From: JAGPUQ01 sp036677085
GTDB lineage: Bacteria > Pseudomonadota > Gammaproteobacteria > Pseudomonadales > Porticoccaceae
DNA length: 64,000 bases
Assembly (NCBI GenBank): GCA_036677085.1
Contig: JAKFFI010000058.1
Coordinates: 62,001 to 126,000 of the forward strand
Direction: 5' to 3'
Shown: positions 7,671-16,224 of the stretch, one piece after another
Layout of the letters: each line of letters starts with the position of its first letter
How positions within the stretch are numbered: position 1 is the first letter of the stretch
Notes under the pieces: generated by a model
Told to the model about the DNA's origin: nothing
Database searches by the model: none
The model's input: the letters and a program-made list of their open reading frames with translations, nothing else
Made by a program: the position numbers and the translations under genes

Positions 7671-9047
7671 ATGCCGAACTCGCTGGCGACCGACGCGGAC
7701 ACCATTGTCGCGATAGCGACGGCGCCCGGTCGCGGCGGAGTGGGCGTGGTCAGGATTTCTGGCGCATCACTCCATGGCCTGCTGCCGGCGCTGTGTGATC
7801 GCCCGATAGAACCCCGTCGGGCGGTGCACTGCCGATTTCTGGATCAGGATGGGTGCGCCATCGACGAAGGCATCGCCCTTTATTTCCGCGCGCCGGCCTC
7901 GTTTACTGGCGAAGATGTTATCGAGCTCCAGGGCCATGGTGGCCCTGTGGTCATGGAGATGCTCGTGCGCCGGGTGCTGGCGCTGGGGGCAAGGCTTGCC
8001 CGGCCCGGTGAATTCAGCGAGCGAGCTTTTCTCAACGGCAAGCTCGATCTCGTACAAGCCGAGGCGGTTGCGGATTTGATCGCCGCCGACTCTGAAGCAG
8101 CAGCGCGCGGCGCCATGCGTTCACTTCAGGGAGAATTTTCGAAACACATTCACACGCTCACGGACGAACTGGTCCGTCTGAGGGTCCAGGTGGAAGCTGC
8201 GCTGGATTTTCCGGACGAGGAGATCGGTGAAGCCGATGGCGTCGGTCCTCTGATGGCCCGGATCGATGCACTGCTCATGGCATTTGAGTCGTTGCACGCG
8301 TCGGTGCGGCAGGGGGTCGTCCTGCGCGATGGCATCCGCGTTGCCATCGCCGGGCGGCCTAACGCAGGGAAGTCGCGATTGCTCAATGCACTGTCCGGTC
8401 AGGAAACGGCCATCGTCACCGAGATACCCGGAACTACCCGGGATGTGCTGCGGGAGACCATCCATCTGGAGGGTATTCCCGTGCATATTGTCGATACTGC
8501 CGGCTTGCGTGACAGCGATGACCAGATCGAAGCCGAAGGCATTCGTCGTGCTCGGGGGGAGATCGAGCGTGCTGATTGCGTATTACTCGTGATCGATTCC
8601 GCGCGGGAACGTGTAGCAGCAGAAGTCGACCCTCTGATAACAGAGGAGTTTGCCGCCTGTGCGCAAAACGGACGTTTGACCCTGGTACTCAATAAAGCGG
8701 ATTTGTCCGGTCTCAGTGTTGGCTGGGTCGAGGGCCCGGTGCCGACGCTGGTGGTGTCGGCGTCCACGGGCGCTGGGTTGGATGCCTTGCGTGCACACCT
8801 GATAAGCCGTGCAAAGGGCGATAGCGTGGCGACTGGGGAGTTTTTGGGACGTCAGCGGCATTTGGCTGCCTTGGATGTGGCTGAAGATCATGTCCGGCGG
8901 GCGCGGTCGAGTGTGCAGGAGCGAGGACTGGAACTGCTTGCCGAAGAATTGCGGCAAGCGCAGCGGGAGCTGGGTGCCATTTCAGGAGTTTTCACCACAG
9001 AAGATTTGCTGGGGGAAATTTTTGGCGCATTTTGCATAGGAAAATAA
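7671..9047 (+). CDS. mnmE: tRNA modification GTPase MnmE (TrmE)
   Basis: MnmE is the GTPase partner of MnmG in wobble-uridine modification. The 458-residue protein has the N-terminal folate-binding domain starting TIVAIATAPGRGGVGVVRISG. The inserted Ras-like G domain carries GRPNAGKSRLLNAL, the DTAGLR switch and NKADL. The diagnostic C-terminal end is FCIGK, whose cysteine is conserved. ATG 7671 lies 4 bases past the yidC stop and aligns with the remembered E. coli start. It is the last gene before the dnaA intergenic region. Confidence 0.97.
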   Translation: MPNSLATDADTIVAIATAPGRGGVGVVRISGASLHGLLPALCDRPIEPRRAVHCRFLDQDGCAIDEGIALYFRAPASFTGEDVIELQGHGGPVVMEMLVRRVLALGARLARPGEFSERAFLNGKLDLVQAEAVADLIAADSEAAARGAMRSLQGEFSKHIHTLTDELVRLRVQVEAALDFPDEEIGEADGVGPLMARIDALLMAFESLHASVRQGVVLRDGIRVAIAGRPNAGKSRLLNALSGQETAIVTEIPGTTRDVLRETIHLEGIPVHIVDTAGLRDSDDQIEAEGIRRARGEIERADCVLLVIDSARERVAAEVDPLITEEFAACAQNGRLTLVLNKADLSGLSVGWVEGPVPTLVVSASTGAGLDALRAHLISRAKGDSVATGEFLGRQRHLAALDVAEDHVRRARSSVQERGLELLAEELRQAQRELGAISGVFTTEDLLGEIFGAFCIGK

Positions 9048-9439
9048 GCAAACCTTGCAACGGAACGGCGCAGCATTGCGCCCGTCCGCTAACGTCATGT
9101 GGATCAGCGAAAATCTAAAAGAAGAAACATTAGTCCGCGAAGGAAATGAAAGCGGGATCGGTGTTAGCGGTCATACGCTGGAAATCGACAGAAAAGACAC
9201 CGGCTATGGCCAGGTTAATAACAGGTTATCCACAGATGTGGTCAATAAACGCCCAGCTGCTACTCTCCGATCTGTGGATTATCGCTACACCGGAGTATTT
9301 TTAACCGATTGAAAAATAAATAAAAATAATTTAGCGTGGCATTCTTCTTTCTGCGGCCGTGTGGATAAATTATTTTTGCGCGGCTACACTTGCGACACAG
9401 TTTGCCTAGACAAAAACAGCGCGCAGGGGAGCATTGATT
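9048..9439. other. oriC: Probable replication origin (oriC) upstream of dnaA
   Basis: This 392-base region has no credible gene. It holds DnaA boxes at 9226-9234 (TTATCCACA, perfect, plus strand) and 9360-9368 (TGTGGATAA, perfect, minus). Single-mismatch boxes lie at 9098-9106 (TGTGGATCA) and 9273-9281 (TGTGGATTA). Between the last two boxes, about 9297-9340 is almost pure A/T and could be the unwinding element. Three GATC sites are visible near 9102, 9155 and 9269. A GC hairpin (9067-9072 with 9077-9082) just after mnmE may end that transcript. Box number, AT-rich tract and adjacency to dnaA support an origin; box 9360-9368 may also autoregulate dnaA. Confidence 0.8.
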
Positions 9440-10900
9440 TTGGGTGAAGCGATATGGCAACGATGTCTTGGCTGTCTGCGCGATGAGCTGCCGCCACAGC
9501 AATTCGAAACTTGGATACAACCACTGCGATTTGACATGACGTCTGAATGCGCCGTGCGTTTGTTGGCTCCCAATCGATTCGTTCAGGATTGGGTGGCAGA
9601 TAAGTTTCTCGATAGAATCCGGGATATTTACAGAAAAATTGATGGAAATCAGTCGGTTGCCATTGAGGTTACAGCAACCGGCAGCCTTCGAGCCGCCGAG
9701 TTGGGGTCGCAGCGAGGATTGGACGTGGCAGATCATGCAGGTCCGGCCGAGCTGGTCCCGGGCCGGGCTACGCCAACCCACTTCCCTCCGGCGGAGCTGA
9801 TGCCATCAAGCGCCTCCACGATACGCAGCCCGCGCTATTCGGAGCAAGGGCAGCACAACCCGGTGGCGGGCTATCACATTGAAAATCACCTGAATGAAAG
9901 CTTTCTGTTCGAGACCTTCGTCGAGGGCAAATCCAACCAACTTGCGCTCGCGGCAGCGCGCCAGGTGGCGCAGAATCCGGGGGGATCTTATAACCCGTTG
10001 TTTATCTACGGTGGCGTGGGACTTGGTAAAACGCATTTGATGCACGCGGTGGGCAACCATTTGATCGCCGCCAACCCGGGCGCGCGGGTGGTTTACTTGC
10101 ATTCCGAGCGTTTCGTTGCGGACATGGTAAAGGCACTACAACTCAATGCCATCAATGAGTTTAAGCGCTACTACCGTTCGGTCGACGCGCTGTTGATTGA
10201 CGACATCCAGTTTTTCGCACGCAAGGACCGATCCCAGGAGGAGTTTTTTCACACCTTCAATGCGCTGCTGGAGGGTGGTCGGCAAATGATCCTGACGAGT
10301 GATCGTTACCCCAAGGAAATCGACGGTGTTGAGGAGCGACTGAAGTCACGATTTGGCTGGGGGTTAACGGTCGCGGTCGAGCCTCCCGATCTGGAGACCA
10401 GGGTTGCGATCTTGCTGCGCAAGGCCGAGCAAGCCGGTGTTTTGCTGCCCTCTGACGTGGCCTTTTTCATGGCACAGCGTATTCAGGCCAACGTGCGTGA
10501 GCTGGAAGGTGCGTTGAAGCGGGTGATAGCCAGCGCACATTTCACCGGGCGGACCATCAATGTGGACTTTGTCCGGGAGACGTTGAAGGATTTGCTGGCG
10601 CTCCAGGACAAGCTGGTTACCGCGGAGAATATTCAGCGCACGGTCGCCGACTACTACAAACTCAAGCTATCCGATCTGTTGTCCAAGCGCCGCAGTCGCT
10701 CCGTGGCGCGACCCCGGCAGGTGGCGATGTATCTCGCGAAGCAGTTGACCACGCGCAGCTTGCCGGAGATCGGTGAGGCGTTCGGGGGACGGGACCACAC
10801 CACGGTGTTGCACGCCTGCCGCACCATCAAGGCCCTGCAAGAAACCTCCCACGATATCGCTGAAGACATTAAAATCCTTACCCGGGCGCTTAAGACCTGA
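9440..10900 (+). CDS. dnaA: Chromosomal replication initiator protein DnaA
   Basis: DnaA is the AAA+ initiator that binds DnaA boxes and opens oriC. The 486-residue protein shows domain I (WQRCLGCLRDELPPQQFETWIQPL), a variable linker to about residue 145, and the AAA+ domain with Walker A GGVGLGKTHLMHA and Walker B LLIDDIQFF. Domain IV ends with the DNA-binding signature GGRDHTTVLHACRTI. TTG 9440 is preferred because AGGGGAG (9425-9431) is 8 bases upstream and MGEAIWQRCL aligns residue for residue with E. coli MSLSLWQQCL; TTG 9434 would be 2 bases from the site. Confidence 0.97.
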   Translation: MGEAIWQRCLGCLRDELPPQQFETWIQPLRFDMTSECAVRLLAPNRFVQDWVADKFLDRIRDIYRKIDGNQSVAIEVTATGSLRAAELGSQRGLDVADHAGPAELVPGRATPTHFPPAELMPSSASTIRSPRYSEQGQHNPVAGYHIENHLNESFLFETFVEGKSNQLALAAARQVAQNPGGSYNPLFIYGGVGLGKTHLMHAVGNHLIAANPGARVVYLHSERFVADMVKALQLNAINEFKRYYRSVDALLIDDIQFFARKDRSQEEFFHTFNALLEGGRQMILTSDRYPKEIDGVEERLKSRFGWGLTVAVEPPDLETRVAILLRKAEQAGVLLPSDVAFFMAQRIQANVRELEGALKRVIASAHFTGRTINVDFVRETLKDLLALQDKLVTAENIQRTVADYYKLKLSDLLSKRRSRSVARPRQVAMYLAKQLTTRSLPEIGEAFGGRDHTTVLHACRTIKALQETSHDIAEDIKILTRALKT

Positions 10901-10959
10901 CCAGACGTAGGCTGGCGCGATTTCCCCCAACCCCCGCGAATTTTTTTGAAGGGAAGTCG

Positions 10960-12066
10960 ATGAAATTTACCACTGTTCGAGAATCCTTGCTGAAACCCCT
11001 GCAACTCGCCGCTGGGGTGGTAGAGCGACGTCAAACGCTTCCCGTGCTGGCCAACGTGCTATTGAGCCTGGAGCCTGGGGTGCTGTGCATCACAGGTACC
11101 GACCTCGAGGTGGAAATCCGGGGTACCCTGGCTCTGGAGGGGCTGGTCGAGCCTGGTCAAATCACGGTGCCAGCGCGGAAGCTGCTGGATATTTGCCGTT
11201 CGTTACCCGATGGAGCGGTCATCGATCTGTCGACCGATACCGAGAACCGCGTCCGAATTCAGAGTGGGCGGAGCCGATTCACGCTGGCGACCTTGCCGGC
11301 CGAGGATTTTCCCGAGGTTGATCGAGAGCCCGGGCGCATCCAGTTTCGGGTCAACCAGGGCCGGCTGAAGCGATTGCTTGACCAGACCGCCTTTGCGATG
11401 GCGCAGCAGGACGTTCGTTACTACCTTAACGGCATGCTGTGGGAGATTTCTGGCGGGCGCCTGCGTGCCGTGGCAACGGACGGCCACCGGTTGGCCCTTG
11501 CGGACGTGGCCCTCGATGTGACGTCTGAGGAGAAGGTTCAGGCGATTCTGCCACGCAAGGGCGTCCAGGAGCTTACCCGTTTGCTGGGAGATGACTCCGA
11601 TGCCCAGGTTGTCATCGGTACCAACCATGCACGGGTTGAGGCAACCGACTACCGTTTCACCACCAAGCTGGTAGATGGTGCTTACCCGGACTACGAGCGG
11701 GTACTGCCGCGCAATGGCGACCGGATTGTCGAGGGCGATCGCGAGACTCTGCGCCAGGCGTTTTACCGCGCGGCGATCCTGTCTAACGAGAAATACCGGG
11801 GTGTGCGCCTTGGCCTTACTCCTGGGACGCTGACCGCGGTCGCCAATAATCCGGAGCAAGAGCGCGCCGAGGAAGAGGTTTCCGTCGCCTATGAGGGCGA
11901 GCCGCTGGAGGTGGGGTTCAACGTCAGCTATTTGCTGGACGTCCTGAACGCACTGCCGGGAGAGCACGTGCGATTTTGTTTGGCAGACGCCAACAGCAGC
12001 GTGCTGCTTACCAACCCGGACGACGATAGCGATTCCGCCTATGTGATCATGCCGATGCGGCTTTAG
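10960..12066 (+). CDS. dnaN: DNA polymerase III beta sliding clamp
   Basis: DnaN is the ring-shaped processivity clamp. The 368-residue protein has the expected three-fold domain organisation and length. Landmarks include MKFTTVRESLLKPLQLAAGVVERRQTLPVLANVLL at the start, YYLNGMLWE and ATDGHRLA mid-protein, and the C-terminal AYVIMPMRL. GGGAAG precedes the ATG by about 4 bases. It lies 59 bases after dnaA and 24 bases before recF in the dnaA-dnaN-recF-gyrB order. Confidence 0.98.
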   Translation: MKFTTVRESLLKPLQLAAGVVERRQTLPVLANVLLSLEPGVLCITGTDLEVEIRGTLALEGLVEPGQITVPARKLLDICRSLPDGAVIDLSTDTENRVRIQSGRSRFTLATLPAEDFPEVDREPGRIQFRVNQGRLKRLLDQTAFAMAQQDVRYYLNGMLWEISGGRLRAVATDGHRLALADVALDVTSEEKVQAILPRKGVQELTRLLGDDSDAQVVIGTNHARVEATDYRFTTKLVDGAYPDYERVLPRNGDRIVEGDRETLRQAFYRAAILSNEKYRGVRLGLTPGTLTAVANNPEQERAEEEVSVAYEGEPLEVGFNVSYLLDVLNALPGEHVRFCLADANSSVLLTNPDDDSDSAYVIMPMRL

Positions 12067-12090
12067 CGCCTTCATGCCTGGGACGCTTCT

Positions 12091-13236
12091 GTGCCGATCA
12101 GCGGCTTGAGATTACAGGGGATACGCAACCTTGTTCCGCAAGCCATAACCCCTGCCCGCGGGGTCAATCTTCTCGCCGGACCAAACGGTGCAGGCAAGAC
12201 CAGTGCGCTCGAGGCAATTTGGCTGCTTGGCCGGGGTCGTTCGTTTCGTGCCCGATCCATAGAGACTGTCGTTAGTTATGGCGCTGATCATTGCACGGTT
12301 TTTGGGGTGATTGACGCCACCGATGGGCGCGGTGGCGCGATGCAAAGGCGGTTGGGTGTTTCACGTGAAACAAGTGGCGGATTTCATTTCAGGATCGATG
12401 GAGCGCCTGCTACCACTACCTCGGCATTGGCCGATGTTCTCCCTTTAGTGCTGATCAACAGCGATAGTTTCGCTCTTCTCGAGGGACCGCCTCAAGGCCG
12501 CCGGCGCTACCTTGACTGGGGCGTATTTCACACGGTTCCCGCCTCGCGAGAGATCTGGCGCCAGCACCAGCGAGCACACCAACAACGCAATACCCTGCTC
12601 CGGCAGTCGCGTGTGGACACGCAGCAGCTGGCGTTATGGGATGAGCGTTTGGCCATAGCCGGAGAAGCGGTAACCAACTACCGACGCGACTATGTCGAGC
12701 AAATTCGACCGATCATAGAAAGGGTCCTTTCCGAAATGACCTCTGGTCTGGGAGAGCTCAAGCTGGGCTTCTATCCCGGATGGGATGCCGAGCGACCACT
12801 GGTGGAAGGGCTAAGAGCCCATCGCGAAAAGGATATAATGCACGGCAGTACTCAGGTAGGCGCACATCGAGCGGATCTTCGTGTTCGAATAGGTCGGCGC
12901 GTCGCAGCCGAAGCGCTTTCCCGGGGTCAGGCTAAACTGTTGGTTATGGCGATGTTGATGGCGCAGGGAATTCACTACAAGGAGCGATGCGGGAGCGCCT
13001 GCGTCAGCTTGCTGGATGACCTGCCCGCGGAGCTGGATTCCGAGCATCGGCGGCGGGTGGCCAGGTTAGTGTCGAGTACAGGGCAGGCTTTTGTTACCGG
13101 AACCGACGCCGATTATTTGCTTGCGGCTTGGGCGGATAGCTCCGTTGCATCAGAATTAAAATTGTTTCACGTGGAACAAGGCCGGCTCACCGACCGAAGC
13201 TCCCCAGAGCCATTACCCCACCGAGAGTCGCTGTGA
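12091..13236 (+). CDS. recF: DNA replication and repair protein RecF
   Basis: RecF is an SMC-like ATPase that helps load RecA at gapped DNA. The 381-residue protein carries Walker A GPNGAGKTSALEAIW near residues 30-44, the signature LSRGQAKLLVMA, and the Walker B/D-loop SLLDDLPAELD. The start is GTG 12091. Its last four bases overlap the gyrB start (GTGA). Unusually, its coding sequence also holds two parS-type palindromes at 12357-12372 and 13163-13178, one of them forming part of the extended C-terminus. Confidence 0.95.
   Translation: MPISGLRLQGIRNLVPQAITPARGVNLLAGPNGAGKTSALEAIWLLGRGRSFRARSIETVVSYGADHCTVFGVIDATDGRGGAMQRRLGVSRETSGGFHFRIDGAPATTTSALADVLPLVLINSDSFALLEGPPQGRRRYLDWGVFHTVPASREIWRQHQRAHQQRNTLLRQSRVDTQQLALWDERLAIAGEAVTNYRRDYVEQIRPIIERVLSEMTSGLGELKLGFYPGWDAERPLVEGLRAHREKDIMHGSTQVGAHRADLRVRIGRRVAAEALSRGQAKLLVMAMLMAQGIHYKERCGSACVSLLDDLPAELDSEHRRRVARLVSSTGQAFVTGTDADYLLAAWADSSVASELKLFHVEQGRLTDRSSPEPLPHRESL
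12357..12372. promoter_or_regulatory. parS: parS site 1 (perfect ParB-binding palindrome) within recF
   Basis: TGTTTCACGTGAAACA is a perfect 16-bp palindrome identical to the well-known bacterial parS consensus bound by ParB/Spo0J. It lies about 3 kb from the proposed oriC and about 11 kb from parB, in the usual origin-proximal location. Confidence 0.93.
13163..13178. promoter_or_regulatory. parS: parS site 2 (one mismatch) near the end of recF
   Basis: TGTTTCACGTGGAACA differs from the parS consensus at one position (G for A in the right arm) and keeps the CACGTG core. It is 806 bases from site 1. Sites of this degeneracy are bound by ParB in other bacteria, so it is probably functional. 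Confidence 0.8.
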
Positions 13237-15671
13237 CAACCTTACCAAGCCAGGCAAGAGAGACAGACGCAGGCGTTTACGACTCGTCTTCCATCAAGGT
13301 GCTCAAGGGACTTGATGCAGTACGTAAGCGGCCCGGGATGTACATCGGCGACACCGATGACGGCACTGGCTTGCACCACATGGTGTTCGAGTTGGTGGAC
13401 AATGCGATTGACGAGGCGTTGGCAGGGCACTGCACCGAAGTTTCTGTAACCATTCACGCCGATGAATCTGTCACGGTGACCGATAACGGTCGAGGAATCC
13501 CGGTCGATCACCATGAGGAGGGCGTATCGGCCGCTGAAGTGATCATGACGGTGCTACACGCCGGCGGCAAGTTCGACGACAACACCTACAAGGTCTCCGG
13601 CGGGCTGCACGGAGTTGGGGTCTCGGTAGTCAATGCCTTGTCCGAGAAGCTCCACCTCACCATCCGTCGCGACCGCAAAGTGCACGAGCAGATTTATCGC
13701 CACGGCGTTCCTGAAGCGCCTTTGGCGGTGGTCGGAGATTGCGCTGGCTCAGGAAGCGAAGTGCGTTTTTGGCCGTCTCCCGAGACCTTTACCAGCATCA
13801 AGTTTCATTACGAGATACTGGCGAATCGGCTGCGTGAACTGTCGTTTCTCAACTCGGGTGTCCGCATCGTTCTCTCCGATCAACGGAGTGGAAAACAGGA
13901 TATTTATCAATATGATGGCGGCCTGAGAGCCTTCGTCGAGTTCCTCAATCAGAATCGGACGCCGCTCAATCGCGTCGTGCACTTCAACACCCAGCGGGAT
14001 GACGGTACCGGCGTGGAAGTGGCGCTGCAGTGGAACGACGGCTACCAGGAAAACATCCTCACCTACACCAACAATATTCCCCAGCGAGATGGTGGCACGC
14101 ACCTCGCGGGCTTTCGCGCAGCGCTCACCCGCACCTTGAATAACTACATGGAGCGCGAGGGAGTGCTGGCGCGCACCAAGATCTCGCCGTCCGGGGATGA
14201 CGCACGCGAGGGCCTCACCGCGATCATTTCGGTCAAGGTCCCGGATCCGAAATTTTCGTCCCAGACCAAGGAAAAGCTGGTCAGCTCTGAAGTGAAAATC
14301 GCCGTGGAACAGGAAATGGCGCGGGCGTTCGGGGACTATCTGCTGGAGAACCCCGGAGAAGCCAAGCATATTGTCGGGAAGGTGGTCGACGCCGCGCGCG
14401 CCCGGGAGGCCGCGCGACGGGCCCGCGAAATGACCCGCCGCAAGGGCGCGCTGGATCTGGCGGGCCTGCCGGGCAAGCTCGCCGATTGTCAGGAGAAGGA
14501 TCCGGGGCGTTCAGAACTCTTCCTGGTCGAGGGTGATTCCGCCGGAGGATCGGCCAAGCAGGGCAGGGACCGTCGCACCCAGGCGATCCTGCCGCTGAAG
14601 GGCAAGATTCTCAACGTTGAAAAGGCGCGCTTCGACAAAATGCTGTCCAGCGCCGAAGTAGGCACCCTGATCATCGCGCTCGGTTGCGGGATCGGAACCA
14701 CCGAATTCAACCCTGACAAGCTTCGTTATCACACGATTGTCATCATGACCGACGCAGATGTGGACGGTTCTCATATCCGTACCCTGTTGCTGACCTTTTT
14801 CTTCCGGCAGATGCGCGAACTGGTCGAGCGCGGCCACCTGTACATTGCGCAACCACCACTCTATAAGATCGCGAAAGGAAAGCAGGATCAGTATCTTAAG
14901 GACGATGCGGCGCTGGAGGAATTTCTCACCAATACCGCCATCAGCGACGCCAGCCTGCATTTGAGCGCTGATGCTCCCGGGTTGCGGGCCGCAGCGCTGG
15001 AAGCCCTGGTGAATGATCACCGGCGCCTGATGGCAGTTGTGGACCGCATGTCGCGCGCCTACCCGAGAGAGTTGCTGTTACGCATGGCGGAAGCGCCGGT
15101 GCTCAGCGTAGCGCAGCTTGGCCGTCAGGAGGAGGTGGATGCCTGGGTCGCCGCCCTGGCAGAAGATATCGCTGGCGGCAGTGCCTCCGCCGGGTACCGG
15201 ATGAGCGTATTCCGCGATCCGGAGCGCTCGCTGTTCCTGCCCTGTTGCGATCTGGTGACTCATGGTGTCGGGACGAGATTTCTCGTGACTCCGGACTTTC
15301 TTGATTCGGCCGAATATCGTGCGTTGACGGCGCGGGGGCACCAGTTCAAGGGGCTTCTGGAGCCGGGCGCCTACATAGCCCGCGGAGAGAAAAAGGCTTC
15401 TGTGGCGAGCTTTGAAGCCGCACTGGCCTGGCTGATGGTAGAGGCCCGGCGCGGCTATACCGTGCAGCGCTACAAAGGTCTTGGGGAGATGAATCCGGAG
15501 CAACTGTGGGACACCACGATGAATCCCGAGACCCGGCGGTTATTGAAGGTGACCATCGAAGATGCGATCGCCGCCGATCAAATGTTCAGCACTCTGATGG
15601 GCGATGTGGTCGAACCGCGGCGCGCTTTTATCGAGGCCAATGCCCTGTCGGTCGCTAACCTGGACATCTAA
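13233..15671 (+). CDS. gyrB: DNA gyrase subunit B
   Basis: GyrB is the ATPase subunit of the type II topoisomerase that introduces negative supercoils. The 812-residue protein has the GHKL ATPase domain (RPGMYIGDTDDGTGLHHMVFELVDNAIDEALAGHC, then GGLHGVGVSVVNALS) and the TOPRIM domain (LVEGDSAGGSAKQGRDR, ADVDGSHIRTLLLTFFFRQM). The C-terminal tail YKGLGEMNPEQLWDTTMNP is also present. Length indicates the gammaproteobacterial form with the roughly 170-residue insert. The GTG start overlaps the recF stop by four bases, implying coupling. Confidence 0.98.
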   Translation: MTTLPSQARETDAGVYDSSSIKVLKGLDAVRKRPGMYIGDTDDGTGLHHMVFELVDNAIDEALAGHCTEVSVTIHADESVTVTDNGRGIPVDHHEEGVSAAEVIMTVLHAGGKFDDNTYKVSGGLHGVGVSVVNALSEKLHLTIRRDRKVHEQIYRHGVPEAPLAVVGDCAGSGSEVRFWPSPETFTSIKFHYEILANRLRELSFLNSGVRIVLSDQRSGKQDIYQYDGGLRAFVEFLNQNRTPLNRVVHFNTQRDDGTGVEVALQWNDGYQENILTYTNNIPQRDGGTHLAGFRAALTRTLNNYMEREGVLARTKISPSGDDAREGLTAIISVKVPDPKFSSQTKEKLVSSEVKIAVEQEMARAFGDYLLENPGEAKHIVGKVVDAARAREAARRAREMTRRKGALDLAGLPGKLADCQEKDPGRSELFLVEGDSAGGSAKQGRDRRTQAILPLKGKILNVEKARFDKMLSSAEVGTLIIALGCGIGTTEFNPDKLRYHTIVIMTDADVDGSHIRTLLLTFFFRQMRELVERGHLYIAQPPLYKIAKGKQDQYLKDDAALEEFLTNTAISDASLHLSADAPGLRAAALEALVNDHRRLMAVVDRMSRAYPRELLLRMAEAPVLSVAQLGRQEEVDAWVAALAEDIAGGSASAGYRMSVFRDPERSLFLPCCDLVTHGVGTRFLVTPDFLDSAEYRALTARGHQFKGLLEPGAYIARGEKKASVASFEAALAWLMVEARRGYTVQRYKGLGEMNPEQLWDTTMNPETRRLLKVTIEDAIAADQMFSTLMGDVVEPRRAFIEANALSVANLDI

Positions 15672-16003
15672 CCGGGACGGAAGAGTGCTCTCCCGTCCGC
15701 CTGATTCAGGCCGCCCTACCAAAGCGCAGTATCAAAAAAGGCGTTCAGGTGGTTGGAAAAGATCGCGAATTGGGTAGCAGAGACGCGAGATGTAAGGCGC
15801 GCATCGAAGCGGATAGCCGCCGAAGTTTTCAACCGCCGGCCGGGAGCGGATCGGGAAATTTCGCAATAGCTCCCCGGCGAGGCAACGGAAAGCACAGCGT
15901 ACTGGACAGAGTACTGGATTGTGGCGCGGCGTCTGCGGGGTGGCCGAAACAAGGCTGCTCGCTTGGCACCTTCCCGCGCGTACCCGGGTGATATCAGCGG
16001 TAG
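15672..16003. other. Intergenic region after gyrB
   Basis: No convincing gene is present in these 332 bases. A strong hairpin lies at the left end. The word GTACTGGA appears twice near 15900-15920. The open frames on both strands lack a ribosome binding site and resemble no family I know. Confidence 0.5.
15675..15698 (+). terminator. Hairpin following gyrB (possible terminator, no T-tract)
   Basis: GGACGG (15675-15680) pairs with CCGTCC (15693-15698), and the interior AGAG/CTCT (15682-15685 with 15688-15691) extends the stem. It starts four bases after the gyrB stop. No run of T follows, so it may be a Rho-assisted end or a 3' stabiliser. Confidence 0.4.
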
Positions 16004-16159
16004 CTACTGCCTGCCGCCAAAAAGCAGATCTTGCTTCCGCCGCCCGTGGTTCTTGCGGCGGTCTTCCCGATCCGGCTCGAAACGCACTTCCTCGCGCCGG
16101 TCGGTTTTTTCTCGGCGCTGCTCGCGCCGGCGTTCGGGACCCTTGTAGGTGTCCGCCAT
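16004..16159 (-). CDS. Small highly charged protein, arginine-repeat type
   Basis: A 51-residue protein begins MADTYKGPERRREQRREKTD and contains RREEVRFEPDREDRRKNHGR before ending LLFGGRQ. GGAG lies 6 bases upstream of the ATG, good Shine-Dalgarno spacing. About half of its residues are charged, with repeated RR pairs and an RFEPD core. I recall similar small proteins with ERR...DRR...RFEPD patterns in pseudomonad-like bacteria, but no function is known to me. It lies 65 bases downstream of plsC on the same strand and could be the last gene of the glyQ-glyS-gmhB-plsC unit. The coding call is inference from the start signal and composition. Confidence 0.65.
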   Translation of the reverse strand: MADTYKGPERRREQRREKTDRREEVRFEPDREDRRKNHGRRKQDLLFGGRQ

Positions 16160-16224
16160 GGCCAGGCTCCGTCATATCAGCTGGAAAATCCTTGCGAAAT
16201 CATAGCACCGGGTGCATGCCCCGG

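Noticed and set aside
12834..12839. TATAAT inside recF as an internal gyrB promoter
   Set aside because: There is no -35 at proper distance and gyrB overlaps recF by four bases, consistent with co-transcription.
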